64,000 nt of DNA. It comes from HGM13233 sp900762805 (GTDB taxonomy: Bacteria; Bacillota; Clostridia; Oscillospirales; Ruminococcaceae). Location of the stretch: positions 1-64,000 of the forward strand of contig CALKMA010000012.1 in NCBI GenBank assembly GCA_937993755.1, given 5' to 3'. The notes under the pieces are model-generated. The model saw only the letters and a program-made list of their open reading frames with translations. It had not been told where the DNA came from and did not search any database. Shown one piece after another: positions 17,574 to 26,396 of the stretch. Numbering within the stretch: the stretch's first letter is position 1; every line of letters starts with the position of its first letter. The position numbers were made by a program, and so were the translations under genes.

Positions 17574-18429
17574 CCCGGCCGGTCAGAGCTTCACCGTGCC
17601 GCCGGAATATGACGGCAGGACGCTGTGGCAGTTCCTGCGCGGCTGCTGCCGGATGTCGGCGGCGCTCATCCGCTCGACCAAGTTCCTGCCCGACGGCTTT
17701 ACCATCGCCGGCCGGCAGGCCAGGACCGACCGTATCGTCCGTGCCGGCGAGACGGTGACGGCCCGCTTCCGTCCCGACAGCCTCGCGCTGCCGCGGCTCG
17801 ACCGTGAGCTGACGGTACTGTACGAGAGCGAGTCCGCCGTTGTTTTCGACAAGCCGGCCGGCCTTGTGGTGCATCCCACCCTCGGCTACCCCGACGGCAC
17901 CGTTGCCAATGCCTTTGTGGCCTGGTGCGACAGACGGGGCGTCGTCTGTGAATTCCGGCCCGTCTACCGCCTTGATAAAAATACCAGCGGCTGCCTGCTG
18001 GTGGCCAGGACCCGCTATGCGGCGGGGCTGCTGAACGGCCATGTCCGCAAGCAGTATCTGGCGCTGACGGCCGGCGTCCCCGACCCGCCCGCCGGCCTGC
18101 TGACGGGGCCGATCGGCTTTGAGGACGGCTCCTTTATCCGGCACTGTGTCCGGCCTGACGGCAAGCCCAGCACGACAGAATACCGGGTGGACAGGGTATA
18201 CGGCGGCTATGCCGCTGTTGCCGTGCGGCCGGTCACCGGCCGCACCCACCAGATCCGCGTCCACATGGCACATTTGGGGTACCCGCTGCTCGGTGACGAT
18301 CTTTACGGTGGCCCCTGTGACCGGATCGCCCGCCAGGCACTGCATTGCCGCCGCATCTGCTTTGAGGACGGCGGCGGGCCGGTGACCGTTGAAAGCCCTG
18401 TGCCGCCCGACATGGCCGCCCTGCTCTGA
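17563..18429 (+). CDS. RluA-family pseudouridine synthase
   Basis: 288 aa. The N-terminal S4-like segment (residues 15-60, MSAALIRSTKFLPDGFTIAG) precedes the catalytic domain with VVFDKPAGLVVHP, the signature YRLDKNTSG (catalytic Asp near 138) and GRTHQIRVHMAHLGYPLLGDDLYGG. It isomerises uridines in rRNA or tRNA; the exact target (RluD-, RluC- or TruC-like) cannot be told from sequence. The ATG overlaps the end of the PBP gene by 11 nt, so translation is coupled. Confidence 0.93.
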   Translation: MATDPAGQSFTVPPEYDGRTLWQFLRGCCRMSAALIRSTKFLPDGFTIAGRQARTDRIVRAGETVTARFRPDSLALPRLDRELTVLYESESAVVFDKPAGLVVHPTLGYPDGTVANAFVAWCDRRGVVCEFRPVYRLDKNTSGCLLVARTRYAAGLLNGHVRKQYLALTAGVPDPPAGLLTGPIGFEDGSFIRHCVRPDGKPSTTEYRVDRVYGGYAAVAVRPVTGRTHQIRVHMAHLGYPLLGDDLYGGPCDRIARQALHCRRICFEDGGGPVTVESPVPPDMAALL

Positions 18430-18465
18430 GGGGCCGCCGAAATCCAAAACAAAGGGGTGTGAAGA

Positions 18466-20220
18466 ATGCCCGCAAAACTGAAGCAAAAGAGCGCCTACAA
18501 GCACCGCCGCCAGAGGCTGAGCCGCTGGCAGCTGCTTTCCTATGCCGCCTATCTGTTCGGCAATCTGCTGTACTATGTCGGCACCATCGTTGAGCGCAGC
18601 GCCTTTTACGCCCGCCGCCGCCTGCGCCGCGCCGGGCGGGCACTCGCCCGCGGCTTCGGCCGCCTGTTCGCCGGCCTCGGCCGCCTGCTGCGCGCCACGG
18701 TCGGCACGGCCTGCCTTGACCTGCTCAATCCCGTTCTTGAACCGCTGCGTGTTGCGCTCCGGTGCCGGAAAGAAAGGAAAAGCCTTTCGGCTGAGGAGTA
18801 CGATGATTATGCCGCCCAGGCCCGGCACAGGCTGCGCGCCGGCCGTCATCACCGCTTCAGCCGCTTCCTCAACACGGCCGCTCCCATCGTGGCTACCGTG
18901 CTGCTGGTGACGGTGTTCTCCTATGTGGCGCGCGCCACCTTTGCGCTCCAGCTGCAGGTGCAGGGGGAATTCGTCGGGTATGTCTCACAGGAGAGCGAGT
19001 ATACCGACGCCAAGCGTATGCTGCAGAGCCGCATGGTCAATGTCGAGGGCGCCGATTGGGTCGATAGGACCTCCTATACCATTGCCATTGTCGATAAGGA
19101 GAAGCTGACCGGCACCGCCGAGCTGGCCAACAACATCCTGCTGGCCTCCGGCACCGATATCACCGAGGGAACCGGCGTCTTTGTCGGCGGTGTGTTCCTC
19201 GGCTGCACGAGCGACAGTGAAAAGATTCACGAACGCATCGATGCCATCATCGACCAGTACAAGGGCTATGTCACCGACGCGCAGGATGCCGTCGTGCGCT
19301 TCCGCCATCAGATCGAGCTGGTTGATGGTATCTTCCCGACCTCGACCGTCAAGGATTACGACTATTTCGATTCGATGATCGAGAGCGATATCCGTACCGA
19401 CCTTGTTTACACCTTCGCCGCGGGCGACAGCATCGATAAGATCGCCTCGCTCAACAGCCTCACCGTCGATAAGCTCAAGGAGCTCAACCCGACCGCTGAT
19501 TTCGACAATCTCACCGCCGGCACCAAGCTGCTGGTTGCTCAGAACGAGCGCCTTTTCTCGGTCCGCACGCTGGTGGTGCAGACCTATATCGAGTCGATCG
19601 CCTATTCCACCACCGTCATTCCCAATTCCAACTATGAGGCCGGCTATTACCAGATCGTCGATAGAGGCTCATCCGGCGAGAACGAGGTCACCGTCGAGAT
19701 CGAGTACCAGAACGGCGTTGAGATCTCGCGCACCATCGTTGAGACCAAGCAAATCACGCCGGTGGTAGACGAAACCATCATCATCGGCACCAAGCCGCCG
19801 GCTGGCACCGATGCTGGCGCCGTCGGCACAGGGTATCTCATGGTTCCCGTCAAGGATTATCTCTATATCTTCCGCGGCTGGATCCCCGGCGTGCATCGCG
19901 GCATCGACTATACGGCTGCGCGCGGCACGCCCGTCTATGCCGCCGACAACGGCGTCGTCACCTTCGCCGGCTGGCACGGTGCCGGCAACACCGGCTTTGG
20001 CAACTATGTCGCCATCGACCACAACAACTCGATGAAAACCCACTACGCGCATCTTGACGGCTATACCGTCAAGATCGGCGATATCGTGACGAAGGGTCAG
20101 CTGATTGGCTTTGTCGGCGCGACCGGCAACTCGACCGGCTTCCACCTGCACTTTGCCATTACCATCAACAATTCCTGGGTGCCTGCTGAGCCCTATCTCC
20201 GCGGTGATTCCCACATGTAA
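18466..20220 (+). CDS. Membrane-anchored LysM-G5-M23 peptidoglycan hydrolase-like protein
   Basis: 584 aa. A basic cytoplasmic N-terminus of about 130 residues (many Arg, like the long tail of the upstream PBP) is followed by a transmembrane helix (about 137-160). Next come a stalk, a LysM module (about 313-357, VYTFAAGDSIDKIASLNSLTV), a G5 domain (about 364-445) and a C-terminal M23 lytic endopeptidase domain with VHRGIDY, HYAHLDG and GFHLHF (zinc ligands present). It likely cuts or remodels peptidoglycan crosslinks; the SpoIIQ/SpoIVFA-like alternative role in sporulation cannot be excluded. It follows rluA by 36 nt. Confidence 0.92.
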   Translation: MPAKLKQKSAYKHRRQRLSRWQLLSYAAYLFGNLLYYVGTIVERSAFYARRRLRRAGRALARGFGRLFAGLGRLLRATVGTACLDLLNPVLEPLRVALRCRKERKSLSAEEYDDYAAQARHRLRAGRHHRFSRFLNTAAPIVATVLLVTVFSYVARATFALQLQVQGEFVGYVSQESEYTDAKRMLQSRMVNVEGADWVDRTSYTIAIVDKEKLTGTAELANNILLASGTDITEGTGVFVGGVFLGCTSDSEKIHERIDAIIDQYKGYVTDAQDAVVRFRHQIELVDGIFPTSTVKDYDYFDSMIESDIRTDLVYTFAAGDSIDKIASLNSLTVDKLKELNPTADFDNLTAGTKLLVAQNERLFSVRTLVVQTYIESIAYSTTVIPNSNYEAGYYQIVDRGSSGENEVTVEIEYQNGVEISRTIVETKQITPVVDETIIIGTKPPAGTDAGAVGTGYLMVPVKDYLYIFRGWIPGVHRGIDYTAARGTPVYAADNGVVTFAGWHGAGNTGFGNYVAIDHNNSMKTHYAHLDGYTVKIGDIVTKGQLIGFVGATGNSTGFHLHFAITINNSWVPAEPYLRGDSHM

Positions 20221-20256
20221 AGAGCCCCGGCAAAACACCCCTCTGGAGGTTTCCCC

Positions 20257-21519
20257 ATGGAAAGCTATATCGTCACCGGCGGCCGCCCGCTGCAGGGAGA
20301 GATCCATATCAGCGGCGCCAAAAATGCCGCCGTTGCCATTCTTCCGGCCACCATTATTACCAATGCCGTTTCGGTCATCGACAATCTTCCCAATATCTAT
20401 GACGTCAACATCGTGCTGGAAATAATGAGCGAGCTGGGCGCCCGGATCGAGCGCATCGGCCCCGGCAGTGTCTCGATCGACACCCGGCCGGTCAACCGGA
20501 CCGATGTCATGCATGAAAAGGCCCGCAGCATGCGCGGCTCTTACTATTTCCTCGGCGCGCTGATGGCGCGCTTCCGCGAGGCCAGCGTAGCGCTGCCCGG
20601 CGGCTGCAATCTCGGCCCGCGCCCCATCGACCAGCATCTCAAGATGTTTGGCCTGCTGGGCTGCGAGGTGGCCGGCGAGTACGGCTCGGTCACGATCCGG
20701 TCGGACAATCTGCACGGCGCGCACGTTTTTTTCGATACCGTCTCGGTTGGCGCCACCATCAACGCCATTCTCACGGCCGTCACGGCCGACGGGCTGACGG
20801 TGCTGGAAAACGTCGCAAAGGAGCCGCACATCGTTGATGTGGCCAACTTTCTCAACTCGGCCGGCGCCGATATCCGCGGGGCCGGCACCGACATCATCAA
20901 GATCCGCGGTGTCAAAAGCTTCCGCGGCGTGCATTACAGCGTCGTGCCCGACCAGATCGAGGCCGGCACCTATATGGTGGCCGCCGGTGCGACGGGCGGG
21001 CGCATCCGGGTGTGCGACGTTATCCCCAAGCATCTGGAATCCATCCTTTCCAAGCTGACGGCCGTCGGCTGCTCGGTGGAGGAGGGCGACGATTTCGTCA
21101 CGGTCACCGCCGGCGCTCAGCTGCTGCCGACCACCGTGCGCACCATGCCGCATCCCGGCTTCCCGACCGATATGCAGCCGCAGTTCGCCACCATGCTCTC
21201 GGTGGCTGCCGGCACCTCGGTCATCTATGAGAATATCTGGGACAGCCGCTTCAAATACACCGAGGAGCTGGCCAAAATGGGCGCCAATATCCACGTTGAT
21301 GGGCGCATGGCCGTTATTGCGGGCGTCAGCCGGCTGTACGGCGCCGAGGTGCGATGCTGGGATCTTCGTGCCGGCGCCGCCATGATCATCGCCGCCGCTA
21401 TGGCGGAGGGGCGTTCGGTCATCACCGGCATCCACCACGTTGAGCGGGGCTATGAGCGCATTGTGGAAAAGCTGCGCGGTGTGGGGGCCGATATCACGGT
21501 GAGCGGTCAGCCGGAATAG
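20257..21519 (+). CDS. murA: UDP-N-acetylglucosamine 1-carboxyvinyltransferase
   Basis: 420 aa, first committed step of peptidoglycan synthesis (adds enolpyruvate to UDP-GlcNAc). ISGAKNAAVAILPA is at the N-terminus, the catalytic loop is LPGGCNLGPRPID with Cys117 (so fosfomycin-sensitive type), and a C-terminal DLRAGAAMIIAAAMAEG is present. Start ATG 20257 follows GGAGG. A second murA elsewhere is likely, as in most Firmicutes. Confidence 0.96.
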   Translation: MESYIVTGGRPLQGEIHISGAKNAAVAILPATIITNAVSVIDNLPNIYDVNIVLEIMSELGARIERIGPGSVSIDTRPVNRTDVMHEKARSMRGSYYFLGALMARFREASVALPGGCNLGPRPIDQHLKMFGLLGCEVAGEYGSVTIRSDNLHGAHVFFDTVSVGATINAILTAVTADGLTVLENVAKEPHIVDVANFLNSAGADIRGAGTDIIKIRGVKSFRGVHYSVVPDQIEAGTYMVAAGATGGRIRVCDVIPKHLESILSKLTAVGCSVEEGDDFVTVTAGAQLLPTTVRTMPHPGFPTDMQPQFATMLSVAAGTSVIYENIWDSRFKYTEELAKMGANIHVDGRMAVIAGVSRLYGAEVRCWDLRAGAAMIIAAAMAEGRSVITGIHHVERGYERIVEKLRGVGADITVSGQPE

Positions 21520-21599
21520 GGGCTGTTTCAGCCAGGCAGATGGGCGGAGCGATCCGCCCATTTTCAGAAAGAAGCGCCAAACGGGCCAAAAGGGAAGGT

Positions 21600-22376
21600 A
21601 TGACGAAATTTGTACCGCTTTACAGCGGAAGCAGCGGGAACAGTACAGCTGTGGTACATGACGGACGGGTGCTGCTGGTCGATATCGGGTGCAGCTGCCG
21701 CAAGACGGTGGGTGCGCTCTACAGCATCGGGCAGGCGGCCAGCGAGGTTGAGGCCATCCTGCTGACCCACGAGCACAGCGACCATATCGGCGGGCTTTCC
21801 GTTTTTCTGCGCCACTATCCCGTGCCGGTCTACGGCACGGCCGGCACGCTGAGCGAGGTCGAGCGCCTCTGCGCGCTGCCGGCCGACACCGAGCTACGGG
21901 TGCTGTCGGGCGAGGAGGAGCTGTGCGGCATGGGTGTGCGCAGCTTTGCTACGCCGCATGACAGCCGCGAGTGCTGCGGCTTCCGCTTCTCGCTGGGGCG
22001 GCAGAGCGCGGCCATCGCCACCGATATCGGCCACATGACGCAGGAGGTTTACAACAATCTTCTCGGCTGTCAGGCCGTGCTGCTTGAATCCAATTACGAC
22101 GAGGGGCTGCTGATGATGGGGCGCTATCCCTATCCGCTCAAGCAGCGCATCCGTTCGGACTACGGTCATTTGTCCAACTACGACTGTGCCGATACGCTGT
22201 CGCGGCTGGTGCAGGCGGGGGCCGAGCACATCCGCCTGATGCACCTGAGCGCCGAGAACAACACCCCGCAGATGGCGCTGACCACGGCGGCCGGCGCGCT
22301 TGAAAACATCGGCGCCGGGTCGGTCGATCTGCTGGCGGCCTGCCGCAGCGAGCCGACTGAGGCCATTGTGCTGTAG
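21600..22376 (+). CDS. Metallo-beta-lactamase-fold hydrolase (YycJ/WalJ-like)
   Basis: 258 aa. The fold signature is present: YSGSSGNS at the N-terminus, LLVDIGCSC, THEHSDHIGGL (HxHxDH), IATDIGH and LMHLSAENNTP. It resembles the Firmicute YycJ/WalJ proteins that often accompany walRK and are thought to be DNA or wall-linked 5' exonucleases. Here it sits between murA and rlmH; in many Firmicutes yycJ and rlmH are close, which supports the assignment. ATG 21600 has AAGGGAAGG upstream. Confidence 0.88.
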   Translation: MTKFVPLYSGSSGNSTAVVHDGRVLLVDIGCSCRKTVGALYSIGQAASEVEAILLTHEHSDHIGGLSVFLRHYPVPVYGTAGTLSEVERLCALPADTELRVLSGEEELCGMGVRSFATPHDSRECCGFRFSLGRQSAAIATDIGHMTQEVYNNLLGCQAVLLESNYDEGLLMMGRYPYPLKQRIRSDYGHLSNYDCADTLSRLVQAGAEHIRLMHLSAENNTPQMALTTAAGALENIGAGSVDLLAACRSEPTEAIVL

Positions 22377-22401
22377 TGCGCGGGGATCCGGGAGGAGTGC
22401 C

Positions 22402-22881
22402 ATGTACCGTTTCGATATCATCGCCGTCGGCCGGCTGCCGGGTGATTATGTAGCCGAGGGCTGCGCTGAATTTGTCAAGCGTCTGTCCGCCTACGCAGCG
22501 GTCACGGTGACCGAGCTGCCGCATACGCGGCTGGGCGGCGAGAGTCCGGCCGAGATCGCCGCGGCTATCGGGGACGAGCAGAGCCGGATCATGGCCGCTC
22601 TGCCCAAGGGGGCGGCGGCGGTGGCGCTGTGCGTCGAGGGGCGTCAGCTTGACACCGTTCAGTTCAGCGACTTTCTCAAGCGGAGCGCCGACAGCGGCCG
22701 CTCGCGCATAGCCTTTGTCATCGGCGGCTCGCACGGCTTGGGCGAGCAGGTCAAGCAGGCGGCAGCGTTGCGCCTTTCGATGAGCCCCATGACCTTTCCG
22801 CACGGACTGGCCCGGCTGATGCTGCTGGAGCAGCTCTACCGCGCCATGTCGATCCAGAACGGCGGGAAATATCATAAGTAA
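22402..22881 (+). CDS. rlmH: 23S rRNA pseudouridine-1915 N3-methyltransferase
   Basis: 159 aa SPOUT-class methyltransferase, acting on helix 69 of 23S rRNA in assembled 70S ribosomes. Signatures: LCVEGRQLDTVQFSDFL, FVIGGSHGLGEQV (SAM knot) and MTFPHGLARLMLLEQLYRAMSIQNGGKYHK at the C-terminus, which is nearly invariant. ATG 22402 follows GGGAGGAG. Confidence 0.97.
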   Translation: MYRFDIIAVGRLPGDYVAEGCAEFVKRLSAYAAVTVTELPHTRLGGESPAEIAAAIGDEQSRIMAALPKGAAAVALCVEGRQLDTVQFSDFLKRSADSGRSRIAFVIGGSHGLGEQVKQAAALRLSMSPMTFPHGLARLMLLEQLYRAMSIQNGGKYHK

Positions 22882-23691
22882 AAGCCTTGTCGGCGGGCCG
22901 TTCTGCTGCTTTTCGCGGTGGACGGCCCTTTTTGCACGACGCGCTGCCGGAAGCGTGCTTCGAGGCGCCTCACAGCCCAGCCGCGCATGGAACCCGCGGC
23001 TTGCGGTACAGCCAAGCGGGCGGCACCCCCGCGGCGGGGCGGCAATACACGGATTTCCTGTGATGCGGGGGACAGACCGCCCGCCGGCATAGCCGACGGC
23101 CGTTTGGCCGAAGGCGGCACGGCAAAAGCAATAAAACAGCAGCCCTCCGCACGGTCATTCCGCACGGGGGCTGCCGCTTTTCGCTGTCGGGAAGGGAAGC
23201 ACGCTGCCCGGCAGCAGACCGCCTTCATCAGTTTTTTGTAGGAACGGCCGGCAGGCTTATGCTTGGCTGCTGCCGGCGGCGCCGAGCCGCCCTCCGTGCG
23301 CTTCAGCGCCTCCGCGAGAATTTTCCGTGGGGATTTCCGGTGGGGAAGAGCTGTCCGCTGTCGGGCGGCCGACCGCGGAAGACTTGGTTTTGCAGTCGGG
23401 CAGCGAGTGCCGGGCGCTTTCGCGGAGGGCATCGGCTCCGCAGTCCGGCCGCTTTTCATCATTGAGCCCGGACAGCCCGCGTCGGGATGGCAGGGCGGCA
23501 TATCTTACGGTAATCGGTTTCAAAATGAAGCACAGAAAAAGCAAGCCCTTCTGTTTCCGGCGCAGCGACGGCTGCCGATCGGAAAGCAATTTCAAGCCGT
23601 ATAACACATTTTTATCCAAAAGCGACAGGGGGCTTGCGCGGATACCAGGGAATAGAGTAAAATATTTAAGAGAATATCTGTTTAAAAGGGG
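22882..23691. other. Long intergenic region (about 810 nt), nothing recognised
   Basis: Several overlapping open frames exist on both strands, but none has a ribosome site or protein-like composition. The end at 23660-23690 is AT-rich and contains a possible promoter (TTGCGC, 18 nt, TAAAAT) for rlmD. No tRNA, riboswitch core or repeat was identified by eye. Confidence 0.4.
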
Positions 23692-25326
23692 ATGGGCAGC
23701 CTGCTCAGTAAAAATGATATCCGCCGCGCCGTCGTCGAATCGTTTTCCAGCGACGGCAACGCCGTCTGCCGCATCGACGGCTTTCCGGTGTTTGTGCCCT
23801 TTGCCGCTCCCGGCGACGAGGCCGATATCCGCATCGTTAAGGTAAAAAAGCAGTTTGCCTACGGTATCATCGAGCGGCTGCTCGTGCCGTCGGCCGACAG
23901 GATCGCGCCCGACTGCCCGGCCTTTGGCCGCTGCGGGGGCTGCTGCTTCCGTCACATCAGCTATGAGAGCGAGCTTGCCCACAAGCGCCGCTTTGCCGAG
24001 GATGCGCTGAGACGCATCGGCGGGCTGCCGCTTTCGGTCAGCCGCATTCTGGCGGGCGACAGCCCTGACCGCTACCGCAGCAAGGTGCAGTTTCCCGTCT
24101 GCGGGCAGCCGCCGCGCTACGGCCTTTATGCGGCGCGCAGCCACCGTCTGGTGCCCTGCGGCGACTGCCGCCTGCAGCCGGCGCTGCTCAATGAGATCGC
24201 GTCTGTGAGCTGTTGCCTGCTGGGCGAGCTGGGCGCCGCCGGCTATGACGAGCAGACGGGAACCGGCGACATCCGCCATCTGCTGCAGCGCACCGACAGC
24301 GCGCTTACAGAGGTGCTGGTCACCGTCGTTGCCAACCGCTTGTCGTTCCCATGGGAGAAGACCTTTGCCCGCCGGCTGACCGAGCGCTTTCCGGCCGTCA
24401 GGACGGTTGCCCTCAACTGCAACACGCGGGACACCAACGTCATTCTCGGCCCCACGACGCGCACGCTGCTGGGGCCGGGCTATATCAGCGACAGGCTGTG
24501 CGGCGTGCCGGTCGCCGTCGATACCCACAGCTTTTGCCAGATCAACCACAGCGCCGCCGAGCGGCTTTATGGTGAGATCGGACGGCTGGCCGCACTTACG
24601 GGGACTGAAACGGTGCTTGACCTTTACTGCGGGGCCGGTACCATCGGGCTGTCGCTGGCAGGATCGTTCAGCAGACTGATCGGCGTCGAGACGGTGCCCA
24701 CCGCCGTTGAAAGCGCCCGCCGCGCTGCGGCGGAAATGGGGGTTCCGCACGCGGAGTTTTTCTGCGCCGACGCGGGACAGGCCGCCGAGCGGCTGGTGCG
24801 CCGCGGCGAGACGATCGACGTGATTGTCACCGATCCGCCGCGCGCCGGCTGCGACCGGCTGACGCTCGATTCGATGCTGGCGCTGTCGCCGGCGCGCATC
24901 GTCATGGTGTCATGCAACGCCGCCACGGCCGCGCGCGACTGCCGGTATCTGTGCGGCAACGGGTATCGGGCCGAGGAGGCTGTCGCCGTTGACCTGTTCC
25001 CAAGAACAGAGCATGTGGAGACGGTTGTCTTGCTTTCCAAGGGAGAAATCGACTCTAAGAAGGTGCGGGTGGACTTCTCTTTGGAAGGCATGGATATGTC
25101 GGGCTTTCAAAAGGGAGCGACCTATGACCAGATCAAGGCATATGTGCTGGAGCATAGCGGAATGAAGGTTTCTTCCCTGTATATTTCTCAGGTGAAACGA
25201 AAATGCGGACTGGTTGTGGGGCAGAATTATAATCTGCCAAAAACGGAGAATGCCAAGCAGCTCCAATGCCCGCCGGAGAAGGAATTAGCGATTAGAGAGG
25301 CATTCAATTATTTTGGAATGCTTTAG
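23692..25326 (+). CDS. rlmD: RumA/RlmD-type rRNA uracil-5-methyltransferase with element-derived C-terminal extension
   Basis: 544 aa. An N-terminal TRAM-like domain and the Fe-S cysteine set (CPAFGRCGGCCFRH...C) come first, then the methyltransferase domain: FCQINHSAAERLY, VLDLYCGAGTIGLSLA, IVTDPPRAGCD and VMVSCNAAT (catalytic Cys). The normal family ending is HVETVVLLS (about residue 442-450). Beyond it lie about 95 extra residues (SLEGMDMSGFQKGATYDQIK ... VKRKCGLVVGQNYNLPK) of a type carried by integrative elements that insert at this spot. A near-copy of the junction lies 4.8 kb downstream, so the gene is a host-element chimera. The whole catalytic domain is kept, so the enzyme is probably active. 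Confidence 0.9.
   Translation: MGSLLSKNDIRRAVVESFSSDGNAVCRIDGFPVFVPFAAPGDEADIRIVKVKKQFAYGIIERLLVPSADRIAPDCPAFGRCGGCCFRHISYESELAHKRRFAEDALRRIGGLPLSVSRILAGDSPDRYRSKVQFPVCGQPPRYGLYAARSHRLVPCGDCRLQPALLNEIASVSCCLLGELGAAGYDEQTGTGDIRHLLQRTDSALTEVLVTVVANRLSFPWEKTFARRLTERFPAVRTVALNCNTRDTNVILGPTTRTLLGPGYISDRLCGVPVAVDTHSFCQINHSAAERLYGEIGRLAALTGTETVLDLYCGAGTIGLSLAGSFSRLIGVETVPTAVESARRAAAEMGVPHAEFFCADAGQAAERLVRRGETIDVIVTDPPRAGCDRLTLDSMLALSPARIVMVSCNAATAARDCRYLCGNGYRAEEAVAVDLFPRTEHVETVVLLSKGEIDSKKVRVDFSLEGMDMSGFQKGATYDQIKAYVLEHSGMKVSSLYISQVKRKCGLVVGQNYNLPKTENAKQLQCPPEKELAIREAFNYFGML
25018..25065 (+). repeat. Left direct repeat (attL-like) in rlmD
   Basis: Encodes HVETVVLLSKGEIDSKKV in the rlmD frame. The core TGCTTTCCAAGGGAGAAATC continues identically for 5 more bases; compare 29811-29858. 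Confidence 0.8.
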
Positions 25327-25330
25327 TTTA

Positions 25331-25373
25331 GAAGACCTGGGATAATTGTCTTTCGTAATTATCCCAGGTCTTC
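25331..25373. terminator. Bidirectional hairpin between rlmD and the helicase gene
   Basis: Perfect 17-bp arms (25331-25347 and 25357-25373, GAAGACCTGGGATAATT and its complement) around a 9-nt loop, located between converging genes. It lacks a long T-run but the stem is exceptional. Confidence 0.7.
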
Positions 25374-25376
25374 AGT

Positions 25377-26396
25377 TCATTCATTGATGAGATAGACTTT
25401 TCCGTGCGCTCTTGTAATTGCCACGTATAGCTTATTCCTAGTCGATGGGGCTAATTCGCACAATTTTCCGGCAGCATATTTTTCCGCTGTAGCCTTATTA
25501 AGCATCACGCAGACATCTTGATAATGATCTTCTCCTTTGGTATCTCCCCAATTTCTATGGCTAGATCCATACTTTGAGCTGTTTCGGAAATGTAGCTTTA
25601 CAATATTCGGATTCGCTAAAATACTATTTATCTGGGCTTGTTCAGAGAGGAAAATGATATCACTTGCTTCGCTACTCATTCCTGTGTTCTGGTTAGAATA
25701 TATCTCAATGCCCAGATTCTCTGTAATAAAACAGCAAATACTGGAACTGCAGCGCCAACTCTTTACAAGTGATGTCTTGTCAGACAAGAAGCCTCGGTTT
25801 ATAAAGCGTGCTTCATAGTTTGGGAAATTATCAAATAGATTTTTATTAGCATTACCGTCCCGGCTTGTATCATAGGTGTGCTGGTAGAAATCACCAACAA
25901 AAAGCATGTTTATGTTGGCTGTCATAAGTTGCTCGAGGAAAGAAAAATCACGCCCCGCAATGTCCTGTATCTCATCAACAATAAACTCATCAAAATATTT
26001 TTCTAAACGCCGCTTCAGTGCTTCCATCGATCCGGTATGTTCAATCAACAACGCCAACCTGTTACTATAAATATAGCCTGCCGATGTAATATAATAGGCT
26101 TTATCACATTGTCGTAATCGGTTATTGGGATTTTTCTCGTAAAATATGCCTCTAGTATTAAGCTTATCTGCTAAAAACGGCTTATAGCAAAATCTATACA
26201 GGAACGTAAAATATCCCATGACCCAAATATTTTCTGGCCAGTCGCCATTGAACTTCTCAGAAATTTTGCGACATAGATTGTTGTAATTTCCAACTGTATA
26301 TGTGACTATGAGTGATCGCTTATCCCGGGAAAGAGAATCAACGATATAAGTCGTTTTCCCTGAGCCAGCAACAGCAAAGATTACTCTTTTATCCAT
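25377..26396 (-). CDS. Small UvrD/Rep-like superfamily 1 helicase (GajB-like)
   Basis: 339 aa. Walker A AVAGSGKTTYI (residues 8-18), Walker B FIVDEIQDI (about 137-145), a motif III/IV-like VGDFYQHTYD and a C-terminal LYVAITRAHGKVYLI (motif VI). It is shorter than a standard UvrD or the known GajB proteins, lacking most of the 1B/2B insertions. Its start overlaps the OLD gene's end by 16 nt. OLD nucleases of class 2 are defined by such a helicase neighbour, and the pair is the composition of Gabija anti-phage systems. AT-rich, foreign codon use. Confidence 0.82.
   Translation of the reverse strand: MDKRVIFAVAGSGKTTYIVDSLSRDKRSLIVTYTVGNYNNLCRKISEKFNGDWPENIWVMGYFTFLYRFCYKPFLADKLNTRGIFYEKNPNNRLRQCDKAYYITSAGYIYSNRLALLIEHTGSMEALKRRLEKYFDEFIVDEIQDIAGRDFSFLEQLMTANINMLFVGDFYQHTYDTSRDGNANKNLFDNFPNYEARFINRGFLSDKTSLVKSWRCSSSICCFITENLGIEIYSNQNTGMSSEASDIIFLSEQAQINSILANPNIVKLHFRNSSKYGSSHRNWGDTKGEDHYQDVCVMLNKATAEKYAAGKLCELAPSTRNKLYVAITRAHGKVYLINE

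Noticed and set aside
19669..21561. 630-codon frame antisense to the M23 gene and murA
   Set aside because: Spans two unrelated genes on the other strand; no independent coding evidence.
22872..23691. Open frames on both strands between rlmH and rlmD
   Set aside because: Overlapping frames with Ala/Arg/Pro-rich products, none with a ribosome site or protein-like motif.
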